DNA of 64,000 nucleotides from an uncultured Tessaracoccus sp. (GCF_943914565.1 NZ_CALUCN010000003.1:1-64000); one strand, 5' to 3'; positions 45,617-55,102 are shown, counted from the stretch's first letter. Program-made: numbers and translations. Notes: generated from the sequence alone by a model not told the origin.

Positions 45617-48463
45617 ATGTCCGTCACCACGTCCCGCGCACTGCTCGCGGAGGGCAACGCCGCCGCCGTCGACGCCCTCCGGGACGCACTCGGGGAGGAC
45701 CGCGTCAGCACCCGGGAGCTCGACCGGGTCGCGCTCGCCGTCGACGCGTCGCACTACCTGCGCACCCCCGACGCCGTCATGCGCGCGCGATCCCCGCACG
45801 ACGTCGGCGTGGCCCTGCGCGTCGCCGCCCGGATGGGGTGGCCGCTCACGCTGCGTGGCGGCGGCACGAGCCTGTCGGGCCAGGCGATGTCGCAAGGGCT
45901 CACCGTCGACGTCCGACGCCACTTCCGCGGCATGGAGATCCTCGACGACGGCGCGCGCGTGCGCCTCCAGCCCGGCCTGACGATCGGCCAGGTGAACGCA
46001 GCGCTCGCCCGCCACGGCCGCAAGCTCGGCCCCGACCCGGCCTCGACGGTTGCCTGCACGATCGGTGGGCTCGTCGCCAACAACTCCTCGGGCATGACCT
46101 GCGGCACCGTCGCCAACACCTACCGCACCATCGACTCGATGATCGTCGTGCTGCCCAGCGGCACCGTCGTCGACACCGGCGCCGCGGACGCGGACGACCT
46201 GCTGCGCCGCACGGAGCCGGCCCTCGTCGAACTGCTCGAACGCCTCCGCGACACGCTGCGCGGCCCGGATCACCGCGCAGACATCGAACGCCGCTACGCC
46301 ATCAAGAACACGATGGGCTACGGCATCAACTCGTTCCTCGACTTCGACACGCCCGCGAAGATCCTCGAGCACCTCATGGTGGGCTCCGAGGGCACGCTCG
46401 GGTTCGTCGCCGAGGTGGTGCTGCGCACCGTGCCCGTGCCCCGTCGCACGGCCACCGGGCTGCTGGCGTTCGACTCGCTCGACGCCGCGACCGCCGCGCT
46501 GCCGGACCTCGTCGGCTCGGGCGCAGACGTCGTCGAGCTCATCGACGCCGCGTCCATCCGCGCGATGGGCGACGATGCGGCGAGCGTCCTGCCCGACGGG
46601 TTCCGCGTCGACGAGCACGCCTCGCTGCTCGTGGAGTACCAAGCCATGGACGACGACGAGCTGGGCGAACGGCTCGACGTCGGGGAGCGCACGTTCGACG
46701 GGCTCGGCGGCCTGAGCGCGAGCCCCGAGCTCACCGGCGACGCCGCCCGCCGCGGGCAGCTGTGGGTGCTGCGCAACGGCCTCTACACGAAGATCATGCG
46801 CGACCGCCCGAAGGGCACGATGGCGCTGCTCGAGGACGTCGCGGTGCCGATGCCACAGCTGGGCGGCGTCTGCGCCGAGCTGCACGGCCTCTTCGACCGG
46901 CACGGCTACGAGGGCGCCGTCATCTTCGGCCACGCGAAGGACGGCAACATCCACTTCCTCGTCACCGAGGACTTCGCGGGGCCGGACTCGCTCGACCGCT
47001 ACGAAGCCTTCACCGAGGACATGGTGGAGCTCGTGCTGCGGGAGGACGGCACGCTCAAGGCCGAGCACGGCACCGGCCGCATCATGGCGCCGTTCGTCGA
47101 GCGGCAGTACGGCCCGGACCTCTACCGGATGATGGTCGAGATCAAGGAGACGATGGACCCGCACGGGATCATGAACCCGGGCACGATCATCACCGACGAC
47201 GCCCGCCTCCACCTGCGCGACATCAAGCCCACCGAGGGCGTGCGCGACGTGATCGACGACTGCGTCGAGTGCGGCTACTGCGAGCCGGTGTGCCCGTCGC
47301 AACACCTCACCACGACGCCCCGGCAACGCATCGTCGTGCAGCGAGCCATCGCGCAGGCCGAGGCCGACGGGGACCAGCAGCTCGCCGCGCGGCTGCGCGA
47401 ACAGGAGGTCTACGACGTCACCCAGACCTGCGCCGTCGACGGCATGTGCGTCACCGCCTGCCCTGTGAAGATCAACACCGGCGACCTCGTCCGCGAGAAG
47501 CGCCGCGAGACCCAGAAGCCGGCGCTCGACCGCGGCTGGGAGGTCGCCGCCAAGCACTGGGGTGGCGTCCTGCGCGTCGCGTCGGCGGGCATGCACGTCA
47601 CCCACACGGTGCCGACGCCGCTCGTGCGCGGCGTGCTCGGCGTCGCCCGGAAGGCCGTGGGGGAGGACGTCGTCCCGACCCTCAGCAAGGAGCTCCCCGG
47701 CGGCGGACCCGTGCGGAGGCCGGCCCCCGCCCCGCACCCTGACGCGGTGTTCCTGCCGGCCTGCGTCGGCACGATGTTCAGCACCGACCACGCCTGCGGC
47801 ACCGGCGTCGCCGGCGCGGTGCGCCGCCTCGCGGACCACGCCGGTCTGCGCCTCACCACGCCCGACGGCGTGCAGGGGCTGTGCTGCGGCACCCCGTGGA
47901 AGTCGAAGGGCCTCCCCAAGGGCCAGGAGGTGATGGGCCGCCGGCTCGCCGGGTGGGTGCGTCGCCACACGCGCGACGGGGCCCTGCCGCTCGTGTGCGA
48001 CAACGTCTCCTGCACCGAGGGCGTGCAGGTCGCGCTCGAACGCGAGGGCGTGACGAACGTCGAGGTGGTGGACGCGGTCGAGTGGGTGGCCACGCACGTC
48101 GCCCCGACGCTGCCGCCGCTCGCGCGCGCCCGGCTGGCCGTCGTGCACCCGACGTGCTCGTCGACCCACCTGGGCGTCAACGACGCCCTCATGGTGCTCG
48201 CCGGTCTCGTCGCGGAGGAGGTGCGGGTGCCCGACGGGTGGCGCTGCTGCGCGTTCGCCGGCGACCGCGGTCTGCTGCACGAGGAGCTCACCGCCACCGC
48301 CACGCACGACGAGGCCCGCTCGGTCGCGCAACTCGACGCCGACCTGCATCTCTGCCTGAACCGCACCTGCGAGCTCGGCCTCACGCGCGCGACGGGACGC
48401 ACCTACGTGCACGTGCTCGAGGAACTCGCGGCGAGGGTGCAGGACCGCACCGCCACCCGCTGA
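45617..48463 (+). CDS. FAD-linked oxidase fused to Fe-S / CCG-domain subunit (D-2-hydroxyacid dehydrogenase-like)
   Basis: The 948 residues combine a GlcD-like FAD domain with a GlpC/GlcF-like Fe-S part. The FAD domain has LTLRGGGTSLSGQAMS, CTIGGLVANNSSGM and GSEGTLGFVAEVVL. Two 4Fe-4S motifs follow, CVECGYCEPVCP (about 549) and CAVDGMCVTACP (about 605). CCG-type cysteines come last (CVGTMF, then CCGTPWKSKG and CCAFAGDRG). Such fusions oxidise D-lactate, D-2-hydroxyglutarate or glycolate and pass electrons to the respiratory chain. The exact substrate is not evident. AGAGGAGGAA precedes ATG 45617. Confidence 0.88.
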   Translation: MSVTTSRALLAEGNAAAVDALRDALGEDRVSTRELDRVALAVDASHYLRTPDAVMRARSPHDVGVALRVAARMGWPLTLRGGGTSLSGQAMSQGLTVDVRRHFRGMEILDDGARVRLQPGLTIGQVNAALARHGRKLGPDPASTVACTIGGLVANNSSGMTCGTVANTYRTIDSMIVVLPSGTVVDTGAADADDLLRRTEPALVELLERLRDTLRGPDHRADIERRYAIKNTMGYGINSFLDFDTPAKILEHLMVGSEGTLGFVAEVVLRTVPVPRRTATGLLAFDSLDAATAALPDLVGSGADVVELIDAASIRAMGDDAASVLPDGFRVDEHASLLVEYQAMDDDELGERLDVGERTFDGLGGLSASPELTGDAARRGQLWVLRNGLYTKIMRDRPKGTMALLEDVAVPMPQLGGVCAELHGLFDRHGYEGAVIFGHAKDGNIHFLVTEDFAGPDSLDRYEAFTEDMVELVLREDGTLKAEHGTGRIMAPFVERQYGPDLYRMMVEIKETMDPHGIMNPGTIITDDARLHLRDIKPTEGVRDVIDDCVECGYCEPVCPSQHLTTTPRQRIVVQRAIAQAEADGDQQLAARLREQEVYDVTQTCAVDGMCVTACPVKINTGDLVREKRRETQKPALDRGWEVAAKHWGGVLRVASAGMHVTHTVPTPLVRGVLGVARKAVGEDVVPTLSKELPGGGPVRRPAPAPHPDAVFLPACVGTMFSTDHACGTGVAGAVRRLADHAGLRLTTPDGVQGLCCGTPWKSKGLPKGQEVMGRRLAGWVRRHTRDGALPLVCDNVSCTEGVQVALEREGVTNVEVVDAVEWVATHVAPTLPPLARARLAVVHPTCSSTHLGVNDALMVLAGLVAEEVRVPDGWRCCAFAGDRGLLHEELTATATHDEARSVAQLDADLHLCLNRTCELGLTRATGRTYVHVLEELAARVQDRTATR

Positions 48464-48533
48464 CCGGGTGGTGGCGCGGCCCGGCGCCGCGTGCGTGCGG
48501 GGGCCCGGTGGAGCGGCTGGTACGCTGGCCGGC

Positions 48534-49088
48534 GTGAAGAAGTCTTCGTGGATGTCCATCGGTGCCCTCGCCGTCGCGGCGCTCGCCCTCTCCGGGTGCG
48601 GCGGCGCCACCGCAGCCCAGGTCGGCAGCACGACGATCACGCCCGCGCAGGTCGACGCCGTCGTCGACGAGTGCCTGGGCGGCGACGTGCCCGAGGAGCA
48701 GCGTTCCCAGGCCGAGACCCAGGTGCTGTTCCAGCTGGGCCTCGCCAAGGCGTTCGACGCCGACTCGACGCTCACCGACCTCGCGCCGAAGGACGCCGAG
48801 GTCGAGGCCGCGCTCGCGCAGCAGCTGCCCCCGGAGATCCTCGGCAAGCAGGCCTGCAAGGACTTCTACGTCCGCGCCGAGGGCATGAACCAGGCCTTCC
48901 AGCGCTACCAGGAGCAGCACCCGGCTGACGCCAAGGACGCCTCCGCGGAGCCGACGGTGGAGGAGAAGCTGCAGCAGCTCGTCGACGAGGTCGACGTGAA
49001 CCCCATGTACGGCCGCGTGGACTTCGACCCGAAGCAGGGCGTGCAGTTCCGCGGCGGATCGCTGAGCGTCCCCGCCGACAAGCAGTGA
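48534..49088 (+). CDS. hypothetical lipoprotein (SurA-N-like), LpqU position
   Basis: This 184-residue protein has a signal peptide and lipobox (ALALSGCG). The segment AAQVGSTTITPAQVDAVVDEC resembles the start of SurA/PrsA-type chaperone domains, but no PPIase domain follows. GTG 48534 is chosen because TACGCT ends seven bases upstream, implying a leaderless transcript. It occupies roughly the place of lpqU beside mazG and eno in mycobacteria. The stop overlaps mazG (GTGA). Confidence 0.75.
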   Translation: MKKSSWMSIGALAVAALALSGCGGATAAQVGSTTITPAQVDAVVDECLGGDVPEEQRSQAETQVLFQLGLAKAFDADSTLTDLAPKDAEVEAALAQQLPPEILGKQACKDFYVRAEGMNQAFQRYQEQHPADAKDASAEPTVEEKLQQLVDEVDVNPMYGRVDFDPKQGVQFRGGSLSVPADKQ

Positions 49089-49711
49089 CCGACGACCCCC
49101 TGCTGCGGCTGCGCCAGATCATGGTGCGGCTGCGCCGTGACTGCCCGTGGGACCGCGAGCAGACCCACGAGAGCCTGCTCAACCACCTCCTCGAGGAGGC
49201 CTGCGAGGTCGTCGACGCCGTCGAGACCGGCACCGACGACGACCTGCGCGAAGAGCTCGGCGACGTGCTGCTGCAGGTGGTCTTCCACGCCCGCATCGCC
49301 GAGGAGGAGGGCCGGTTCACGCTCGACGACGTCGCCCGCGGCATCGGTGACAAGCTCGTGCACCGCCACCCGCACGTCTTCGGCGACGCGGACTCACCCG
49401 ACGACGTGCTCGCCAACTGGGAGCAGCGCAAGGCTCGCGAGAAGGGGCGCACCTCCGCGCTGGACGGGATCGCGCGCTCGATGAGCGCGCTCGCCCGCGC
49501 GCACAAGGTCGTCTCCCGCACGCGCTCGCACGGGGTGCCCGTCGCGCTGTCCGACGAGCCCGTCACCGAGCAGGAGGTGGGGGAGGGCATTCTCGCCCTC
49601 GTCGCCCGCGCCCAGGCCAGCGGCATCGACGCCGACCAGGCCACCCGCGTCGCCCTGCGGGCCCTCGAGAGGCGGATCACCGACGCCGAGGCGGCCGGTC
49701 GAGACGCGTGA
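49085..49711 (+). CDS. mazG: MazG-type nucleoside triphosphate pyrophosphohydrolase
   Basis: MazG hydrolyses non-canonical NTPs. LRRDCPWDREQTHESL begins the domain. EEACEVVDAVE and EELGDVLLQVVFHARIAEE supply the metal-binding ExxE/ExxD helices, and KLVHRHPHVFGD ends the core. The 208 residues cover one full MazG domain plus a shortened, possibly inactive C-terminal part. The GTG overlaps the lipoprotein stop. Confidence 0.93.
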   Translation: MTDDPLLRLRQIMVRLRRDCPWDREQTHESLLNHLLEEACEVVDAVETGTDDDLREELGDVLLQVVFHARIAEEEGRFTLDDVARGIGDKLVHRHPHVFGDADSPDDVLANWEQRKAREKGRTSALDGIARSMSALARAHKVVSRTRSHGVPVALSDEPVTEQEVGEGILALVARAQASGIDADQATRVALRALERRITDAEAAGRDA

Positions 49712-49824
49712 CGCGCACCTCGTCGCGCCTCGTCGGGGAACTTCCGCATCCACACCGGTCACCCAGGAGGTGGGCTAGTAGGCTGGGCGACGTCCAACAT
49801 CCCAATCGTCTTGAAGGGACATCC

Positions 49825-51102
49825 ATGGCTTACATCGAGTTCATCCAGGCCCGCGAAATCCTGGACTCTCGCGGCAACCCCACCATCGAGGTCGAGGTTG
49901 AGCTCGACTCCGGCGCGCTCGGTCGCGCCGCAGTTCCGTCGGGCGCCTCGACGGGCGCCTTCGAGGCCGTCGAGCTGCGTGACGGTGACAAGGAGCGGTT
50001 CCTCGGCAAGGGCGTGCAGACCGCCGTGGCCAACGTCGGCGTGATCGCCGAGGAGATCGAGGACTTCGACGCCAACGACCAGCGCGCGATCGACCTCGCC
50101 ATGATCGAGCTGGACGGCACTGACAACAAGGGCAAGCTCGGCGCCAACGCGATCCTCGGCGTCTCCCTGGCCGTCGCCAAGGCCGCAGCCGACGAGGCCG
50201 AGCTCCCGCTCTACAAGTACCTGGGCGGCCCGACGGCGAACATCCTGCCCGTGCCGATGATGAACATCCTGAACGGCGGTTCGCACGCGGACTCGAACGT
50301 GGACATCCAGGAGTTCATGATCGCCCCGATCGGCGCCAACTCCTTCGCCGAGGCGCTGCGCACGGGTGCCGAGGTGTACCACGCGCTGAAGAAGGTCCTG
50401 AAGGACCGCGGCCTCTCCACCGGCCTCGGCGACGAGGGTGGCTTCGCGCCGAACCTCGAGTCGAACCGCGCCGCGCTGGACCTGATCGTCGAGGCCATCA
50501 AGGCCGCGGGCTTCGAGCCGGGCACCGACGTGGCCCTGGCCCTCGACGTCGCCGCCAGTGAGTTCTACAACGACGGCACCTACAAGTTCGAGGGCGCGGA
50601 CAAGACCGCCGACGAGATGGTCGCCTACTACACCGAGCTCGTCGACGCCTACCCGCTGGTCTCGATCGAGGACCCGCTGAACGAGGAGGACTGGGACGGC
50701 TGGAAGGCCATGACCGCCAAGCTCGGCGACAAGGTCCAGCTCGTGGGCGACGACCTGTTCGTCACCAACGTCACCCGTCTGCAGAAGGGCATCGACACCG
50801 ACACCGCCAACGCGCTGCTGGTGAAGGTCAACCAGATCGGCTCGCTCACCGAGACGATCGACGCGGTCACCCTCGCCCACCGCAACGGCTACGCGACCAT
50901 GATGTCCCACCGTTCCGGCGAGACCGAGGACACCACGATCGCTGACCTCGCCGTCGCGCTCGGCTGCGGCCAGATCAAGTCGGGCGCCCCGGCGCGCACC
51001 GACCGCGTCGCGAAGTACAACCAGCTGCTGCGCATCGAGGAGGACCTCGACGAGGCGGCGGAGTACGCGGGCCGCAGCGCGTTCCCGCGTTTCCAGGGCT
51101 GA
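49825..51102 (+). CDS. eno: enolase
   Basis: Enolase converts 2-phosphoglycerate to phosphoenolpyruvate. IQAREILDSRGNPTIEVEV, AVPSGASTGAFEAVELRDGD and GLGDEGGFAPNL are diagnostic. ALALDVAASEF, SIEDPLNEEDWDGW, LVGDDLFVTN and SHRSGETEDTTIADLAV follow in order and contain the metal and catalytic residues. The 425 residues are normal. The ATG follows GAAGGGA. TAGGCT near 49778 is a probable -10, making this a leadered transcript. Confidence 0.97.
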   Translation: MAYIEFIQAREILDSRGNPTIEVEVELDSGALGRAAVPSGASTGAFEAVELRDGDKERFLGKGVQTAVANVGVIAEEIEDFDANDQRAIDLAMIELDGTDNKGKLGANAILGVSLAVAKAAADEAELPLYKYLGGPTANILPVPMMNILNGGSHADSNVDIQEFMIAPIGANSFAEALRTGAEVYHALKKVLKDRGLSTGLGDEGGFAPNLESNRAALDLIVEAIKAAGFEPGTDVALALDVAASEFYNDGTYKFEGADKTADEMVAYYTELVDAYPLVSIEDPLNEEDWDGWKAMTAKLGDKVQLVGDDLFVTNVTRLQKGIDTDTANALLVKVNQIGSLTETIDAVTLAHRNGYATMMSHRSGETEDTTIADLAVALGCGQIKSGAPARTDRVAKYNQLLRIEEDLDEAAEYAGRSAFPRFQG

Positions 51103-51132
51103 GCGCCAGGGCCACTCGCCTAGGATTGACGG

Positions 51133-51756
51133 GTGGCCAGAAAGAATCCAGCCGGCAGTGGTCCGGGACGCGGTACGCCGCGGTCCCGGACCACTGCGCG
51201 TCAACAACGCCGAACGCACCGCGAACGGCGCGCGACGCCGGTGGAGCCCCAGCAGGCGGGCGGCGTCGAGCAGAGCCCCACGCACCGGTCCCGCACCGGC
51301 GGCGTGACGTGGCGGCTCGTCGTGCTGGGCGTCGTCGTGCTCGGGCTCGCGGTGGTCTTCGGGCAGAGCCTGCGCATCTACCTCGTGCAGGCCTCCGAGC
51401 TCGCGGAGGTGCGGGAGCGCATCAGCACCACCAAGGAGGACATCTCGCGGCAGCGCGACGAGCTCGAGCGGTGGAAGGACCCGGAGTACGTGCGCTCGCA
51501 GGCGCGCGTCCGGCTCGGCTGGGTGATGCCCGGCGAGGTGGGCTACCGCGTGATCGGCCCCGACGGCAAGCCGATCGATGGATCCGAGACGGTGGGGGAC
51601 ATGGCCGACGATGCCGCCGGACCGTGGTACGAACGGATGTGGACGTCGGTGCAGGTGGCCGACGAGCCTGTGCGGGAGCCGGTCCGGCAACCCGGCACGG
51701 ACCGCGACCGGGTGCTCGAGCCCGAGTCGCCGTCACCGTCGCCCAGTCACTCATGA
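51133..51756 (+). CDS. ftsB: FtsB/DivIC-like septum protein
   Basis: The 207-residue bitopic protein has a basic, proline-rich cytoplasmic tail of about 55 residues. One membrane helix follows (LVVLGVVVLGLAVVFG), then a short coiled coil (ELAEVRERISTTKEDISRQR) and LERWKDPEYVRSQARVRLGWVMPGE, the conserved DivIC end. FtsB links FtsL and FtsQ in the divisome. TAGGAT ends six bases before the GTG, so the mRNA is probably leaderless. The order eno-ftsB-DUF501-ppx is conserved in actinobacteria. Confidence 0.9.
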   Translation: MARKNPAGSGPGRGTPRSRTTARQQRRTHRERRATPVEPQQAGGVEQSPTHRSRTGGVTWRLVVLGVVVLGLAVVFGQSLRIYLVQASELAEVRERISTTKEDISRQRDELERWKDPEYVRSQARVRLGWVMPGEVGYRVIGPDGKPIDGSETVGDMADDAAGPWYERMWTSVQVADEPVREPVRQPGTDRDRVLEPESPSPSPSHS

Positions 51757-51767
51757 GGGAGGAACCA

Positions 51768-52256
51768 GTGGCAGTCTCCGAGGAAGACCTCGCGATCATG
51801 GAGCAGCAGCTCGGGCGGGAGCCCCGCGGCGTCGTCGACGTCGCCTGGCGCTGCCCGTGCGGGAAGCCCGCCGTGACCCGCACAGCGCCGCGGCTGCCCG
51901 ACGGCACCCCGTTCCCCACCACCTACTACTTGACCTGCCCCCGGGCCGCGTCGCGGATCGGCACGCTCGAGGCCTCCGGCCTGATGGCGGAGATGACCGA
52001 GCGGCTCCAGCGCGACGAGGAGCTCGCCGAGCGCTACCGTGCGGCGCACGAGTCCTACCTTGCGGACCGCGAGGAGCTGGGCCACGTCGAGGAGTTGGCC
52101 GGACGCACCGCCGGCGGTATGCCGACGAGGGTGAAGTGCCTGCACGTGCTCGTGGCGCACGCGCTGGCCAAGGGACCCGGCGTCAACCCGCTCGGCGACG
52201 AGGCCGTCGAGGCGCTCGGGGCGTTCTGGGAGCAGCCCTGCGAGGGGGCCCGATGA
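51768..52256 (+). CDS. DUF501 family protein
   Basis: This 162-residue protein is found beside ppx throughout actinobacteria; its function is unknown. Conserved parts are RCPCGKPAVTRTAPRL, FPTTYYLTCPRA, IGTLEASGLM and VKCLHVLVAHALAKGPGVNPLGDEA. The cysteines and histidine could bind metal. GTG 51768 is preferred because GGGAGGAACCA directly precedes it; an in-frame ATG at 51753 overlaps the ftsB stop. Confidence 0.9.
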   Translation: MAVSEEDLAIMEQQLGREPRGVVDVAWRCPCGKPAVTRTAPRLPDGTPFPTTYYLTCPRAASRIGTLEASGLMAEMTERLQRDEELAERYRAAHESYLADREELGHVEELAGRTAGGMPTRVKCLHVLVAHALAKGPGVNPLGDEAVEALGAFWEQPCEGAR

Positions 52257-53173
52257 GCGCACGCACCGTCGCCGCCGTCGACTGCGGCACCAACTCCATC
52301 CGGCTGCTCGTCCTGCGGGCGGGCGACCACGGCGTCGAGGAGCTCGCCCGCGAGGTGCGGCTGGCGCGCCTCGGGCAGGGCGTGGACCGGACGGGGGAGT
52401 TCCACCCCGAGGCGCTGGCGCGCGCGTTCGCGATCTTCGAGGAGTTCCGCGCGATCATCGACGCGATGGGCGGCGCGCAGGTGCGCGTCGTCGCCACCTC
52501 GGCCGCCCGGGACGTCTCCAACCGCGCGGCATTCGAGGCGGGTGTGCGGGACCGGCTCGGCGTCGCCCCGGACGTGATCAGCGGCGACGAGGAGGCCCGG
52601 CTCTCCTGCACGGGCGTGCGATCCGGTGTCGAGGCGGCCAGCCCGTCGTTGGTCATCGACATCGGCGGCGGCTCGACCGAGCTCATCACCGTCGAGGAGA
52701 CGGGCGACGTGAGCCACGCCATCAGCCTCAACGTCGGCGCCGTGCGGGTGAACGAACGATTCCTGCACGCCGATCCCCCCACCGACGAGCAGGTGCACGA
52801 GGCGCGTGCCTGGATCGGCGCGCAGATCGACGGCTCCGGGGTGGACTTCTCCCGCGTCGCCGACGCGATCGGCGTGGCCGGCACGGTCACGAGCTTCGCC
52901 GCGCGGACGCTCGGGCTCCTGCAGTACGAGCGCGACGCGATCCACGAGACGCGGCTCTCGCGCGACGACGTGATCGCCTCGACCGAGCACTGGCTGCAGA
53001 CGCCCAGCGATGAGATCGCGCGCGAGCCGTGCATGCACCCGCTGCGCGCGCAGGTGATCGGCGGGGGCGCGCTCGTGCTCGACGAGCTCTCCCGTCGGGT
53101 GCCGGGCGGTGCGGTCCTCGTGAGCGAGACCGACATCCTGGACGGGATCGCGCTCGAGCTGCTGGAGGGCTGA
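52253..53173 (+). CDS. ppx: exopolyphosphatase / guanosine pentaphosphatase family
   Basis: The 306 residues have the ASKHA phosphatase fold: VAAVDCGTNSIRLLVL (phosphate 1), then VATSAARDVSN, ISGDEEARLSC and VIDIGGGSTELI (phosphate 2). GVAGTVTSFAA and VIGGGALVLDEL complete the family set. It has only the N-terminal phosphatase core, like the short actinobacterial Ppx1. It degrades polyphosphate or pppGpp. The ATG overlaps the DUF501 stop (ATGA). Confidence 0.93.
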   Translation: MSARTVAAVDCGTNSIRLLVLRAGDHGVEELAREVRLARLGQGVDRTGEFHPEALARAFAIFEEFRAIIDAMGGAQVRVVATSAARDVSNRAAFEAGVRDRLGVAPDVISGDEEARLSCTGVRSGVEAASPSLVIDIGGGSTELITVEETGDVSHAISLNVGAVRVNERFLHADPPTDEQVHEARAWIGAQIDGSGVDFSRVADAIGVAGTVTSFAARTLGLLQYERDAIHETRLSRDDVIASTEHWLQTPSDEIAREPCMHPLRAQVIGGGALVLDELSRRVPGGAVLVSETDILDGIALELLEG

Positions 53174-53186
53174 GCCCCGTCCGGAC

Positions 53187-53263
53187 GCCCTCGTGGCCCA
53201 ATTGGTAGAGGCAGGCGGCTTAAACCCGCTGCGGTACGGGTTCGAATCCCGTCGGGGGCACCA
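53187..53263 (+). tRNA. tRNA with anticodon TAA (tRNA-Leu), short variable arm
   Basis: GCCCTCG pairs with CGGGGGC, and discriminator A and an encoded CCA follow. The anticodon stem GGCGG/CCGCT closes the loop CTTAAAC, giving anticodon TAA (leucine, UUA). The T-arm is ACGGG TTCGAAT CCCGT. The variable loop has only five bases, where leucine tRNAs normally carry a long arm. A tRNA at this place beside ppx, with this compact form, seems conserved in actinobacteria as far as I recall. Confidence 0.9.
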
Positions 53264-53352
53264 CGCGGCTTGCCATCGGCGCCGCGAGCCGTGGTCCGTG
53301 CTCGGTTGGCCGGGTACAGTGGGGGCGCGTTGCCTTCCCGAGGAGAGAACTC

Positions 53353-54321
53353 ATGGCGAATCCAATCTTCGGCCGTGGTGAGCGGTTCAACCTGAACCAT
53401 CCCGCGCACCCCGGCCGCGAGTACGCGGCCGAGAGCCAGCAGGTGTACCCGCAGGCTGGTGCCCAGTACCCAGGCGGGGCCCGGACGGCGCCCAACCCGT
53501 ACGAGCAGCAGAATCCGTACGCGCAGCAGCCCTACGGGGCGAACCAGTACGGCGGCAACCCCTACGGCTCCCAGCCCAGCGGGTACGCGATGCCGCCGCA
53601 GGGTGGCCCCTACGCCACCGCCCCGCAGTACCAGCAGCAGGCGTCCACCGGTGGGGTGATGACGTACGACGACGTCATCGCCAAGACCGGCATCTCGCTG
53701 CTGCTCGTGGTCGCCGCGGCGGCGGCCGCGTGGTTCCTCGTGCCGCCGGAGGCCGTCGCCGGCCTGCTGCTGGTGAGCGTCATCGTGTCGTTCGTGACGG
53801 TCATCGTCGTGTCGATCCGCAAGCAGGTCGGTCCGGTGGCCCTCGCCATCTACGCCCTCGGCGAAGGCGCATTCCTGGGGGCGTTGACCAACCTCATGGA
53901 GACGATCTACCCGGGCATCGCGTTCTCCGCTGTGCTCGCGACGTTCGTCGTGGCCGGCGCCACCTTGGCATTCATGAAGGTCACGAAGTTCCGCACCAGC
54001 GCGAAGTTCCGGCAGATGGTGATGATCGGCACGTGGTCGATGGCCGGGCTGTTCCTCATCAACCTCGTGCTCTACCTCTTCGGCATCAACCTGGGCATCC
54101 GTGACTTCGGTGGGGACGCCGGTATCGTCTCGATCATCGTCTCCGTGATTGCCCTCGCGCTCGCGGTGTTCAACCTCGTGATGGACTTCGACGCCGTGCG
54201 CGTCGGCGTCGAGAACCGCGCCCCGGCGCGTGAGTCGTGGCGTGCGGCGTTCGGCATCACCGTCACGCTCGTGTGGCTCTACATCGAGATCCTGCGCTTC
54301 CTGTCCTACTTCCGCGACTAG
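53353..54321 (+). CDS. Bax inhibitor-1/YccA family membrane protein
   Basis: The 322-residue protein has a cytoplasmic N-terminal region of about 100 residues rich in tyrosine, glutamine, proline, asparagine and glycine (NPYEQQNPYAQQPYGANQYG). Seven membrane helices follow, with AIYALGEGAFLGALTNLMET and MDFDAVRVGVENRAP, as in the BI-1/YccA family of pH- and calcium-related membrane proteins. GAGGAGAGAA precedes the ATG and TACAGT upstream is a likely -10. A terminator-like hairpin follows the stop. Confidence 0.9.
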   Translation: MANPIFGRGERFNLNHPAHPGREYAAESQQVYPQAGAQYPGGARTAPNPYEQQNPYAQQPYGANQYGGNPYGSQPSGYAMPPQGGPYATAPQYQQQASTGGVMTYDDVIAKTGISLLLVVAAAAAAWFLVPPEAVAGLLLVSVIVSFVTVIVVSIRKQVGPVALAIYALGEGAFLGALTNLMETIYPGIAFSAVLATFVVAGATLAFMKVTKFRTSAKFRQMVMIGTWSMAGLFLINLVLYLFGINLGIRDFGGDAGIVSIIVSVIALALAVFNLVMDFDAVRVGVENRAPARESWRAAFGITVTLVWLYIEILRFLSYFRD

Positions 54322-54340
54322 TCCGCCGGCCGAGGAACAC

Positions 54341-54372
54341 ACGAGGCCATCCGCTCCGGCGGGTGGCCTCGT
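54341..54372 (+). terminator. hairpin downstream of BI-1 gene
   Basis: ACGAGGCCA (54341-54349) pairs with TGGCCTCGT (54364-54372). The stem continues inward with CCGC/GCGG after a T-G pair, giving about 14 pairs around a short loop. There is no U-tract, which is common for high-GC actinobacterial terminators. It also lies at the end of the convergent Nudix gene. Confidence 0.7.
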
Positions 54373-54415
54373 CCCTGTCGGTGGCCCTGCCGGATGACCG
54401 AGCCGCGTCCCGAGG

Positions 54416-55102
54416 TCAGGCCCAGACCCAGAGCTTGCGGGCGTACTGGGCGAGCAGGGTGCGGGAGCTGTTGGTCCAGTGGTGGCGGCGCCACTCGCGC
54501 AGCGGCACCCAGGCGGCGACCTCCGTCGAGCCGCCGACATCGTGGACGACCGGGTCGGTGGGGTGCTCACAGCGGCCGCCGTAGATGAGGCGCAGCGCGT
54601 GGAAGTCCTCGAGCCGGCCGCTCAGGGAGCGCCCGATCCAGTGGTCCGACTGCAGGGCCAGCAGCCGGTCGATGACGATCTCCTGCCCGGTCTCCTCGTG
54701 GATCTCGCGACGCAGCGCGTCCGACGGGGACTCGCCGGGGTTGATGCCGCCGCCGGGCAGCGCCCACACGCCGGCGGCGTGGGACTGCGCGGAGTTCACG
54801 GTGCCCAGCAGCCCGCGTTCGGAGAGCACGAGCCCGTACGCGGCCTGCCGCTGCACGGGCGCGAGCGTGTCGCCGTCGGGGTCGACGTGCATGCGGAACC
54901 GGTCCGCGGGGCGGTGGTCGGCGGGCACGACCTCCCGGACCAGCGCCGTGAAGACGATCTCGTCGTCGACGAGCGACGCCGACAGCGGGCGCAGCTGGAC
55001 GTAGCCGAGATCGAACAGCGTGATCGCCGGATGGGCGCCGTGCTCGACGTGGAAGTCGACGACCGGTCCGCCCACGGGCGTGGTGATCCCCACGACGCGC
55101 AT
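54416..55102 (-). CDS. Nudix hydrolase
   Basis: The 228-residue protein carries the Nudix box as GGGINPGESPSDALRREIHE followed by ETG, near residues 112-134, matching GX5EX7REUXEEXGU. The N-terminal 85 residues form an extra domain that is not recognised (YVQLRPLSASLVDDEIVFTA). Nudix enzymes cleave nucleoside diphosphates linked to another group; the substrate cannot be told. The divergent neighbour encodes a metallopeptidase. Confidence 0.88.
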   Translation of the reverse strand: MRVVGITTPVGGPVVDFHVEHGAHPAITLFDLGYVQLRPLSASLVDDEIVFTALVREVVPADHRPADRFRMHVDPDGDTLAPVQRQAAYGLVLSERGLLGTVNSAQSHAAGVWALPGGGINPGESPSDALRREIHEETGQEIVIDRLLALQSDHWIGRSLSGRLEDFHALRLIYGGRCEHPTDPVVHDVGGSTEVAAWVPLREWRRHHWTNSSRTLLAQYARKLWVWA

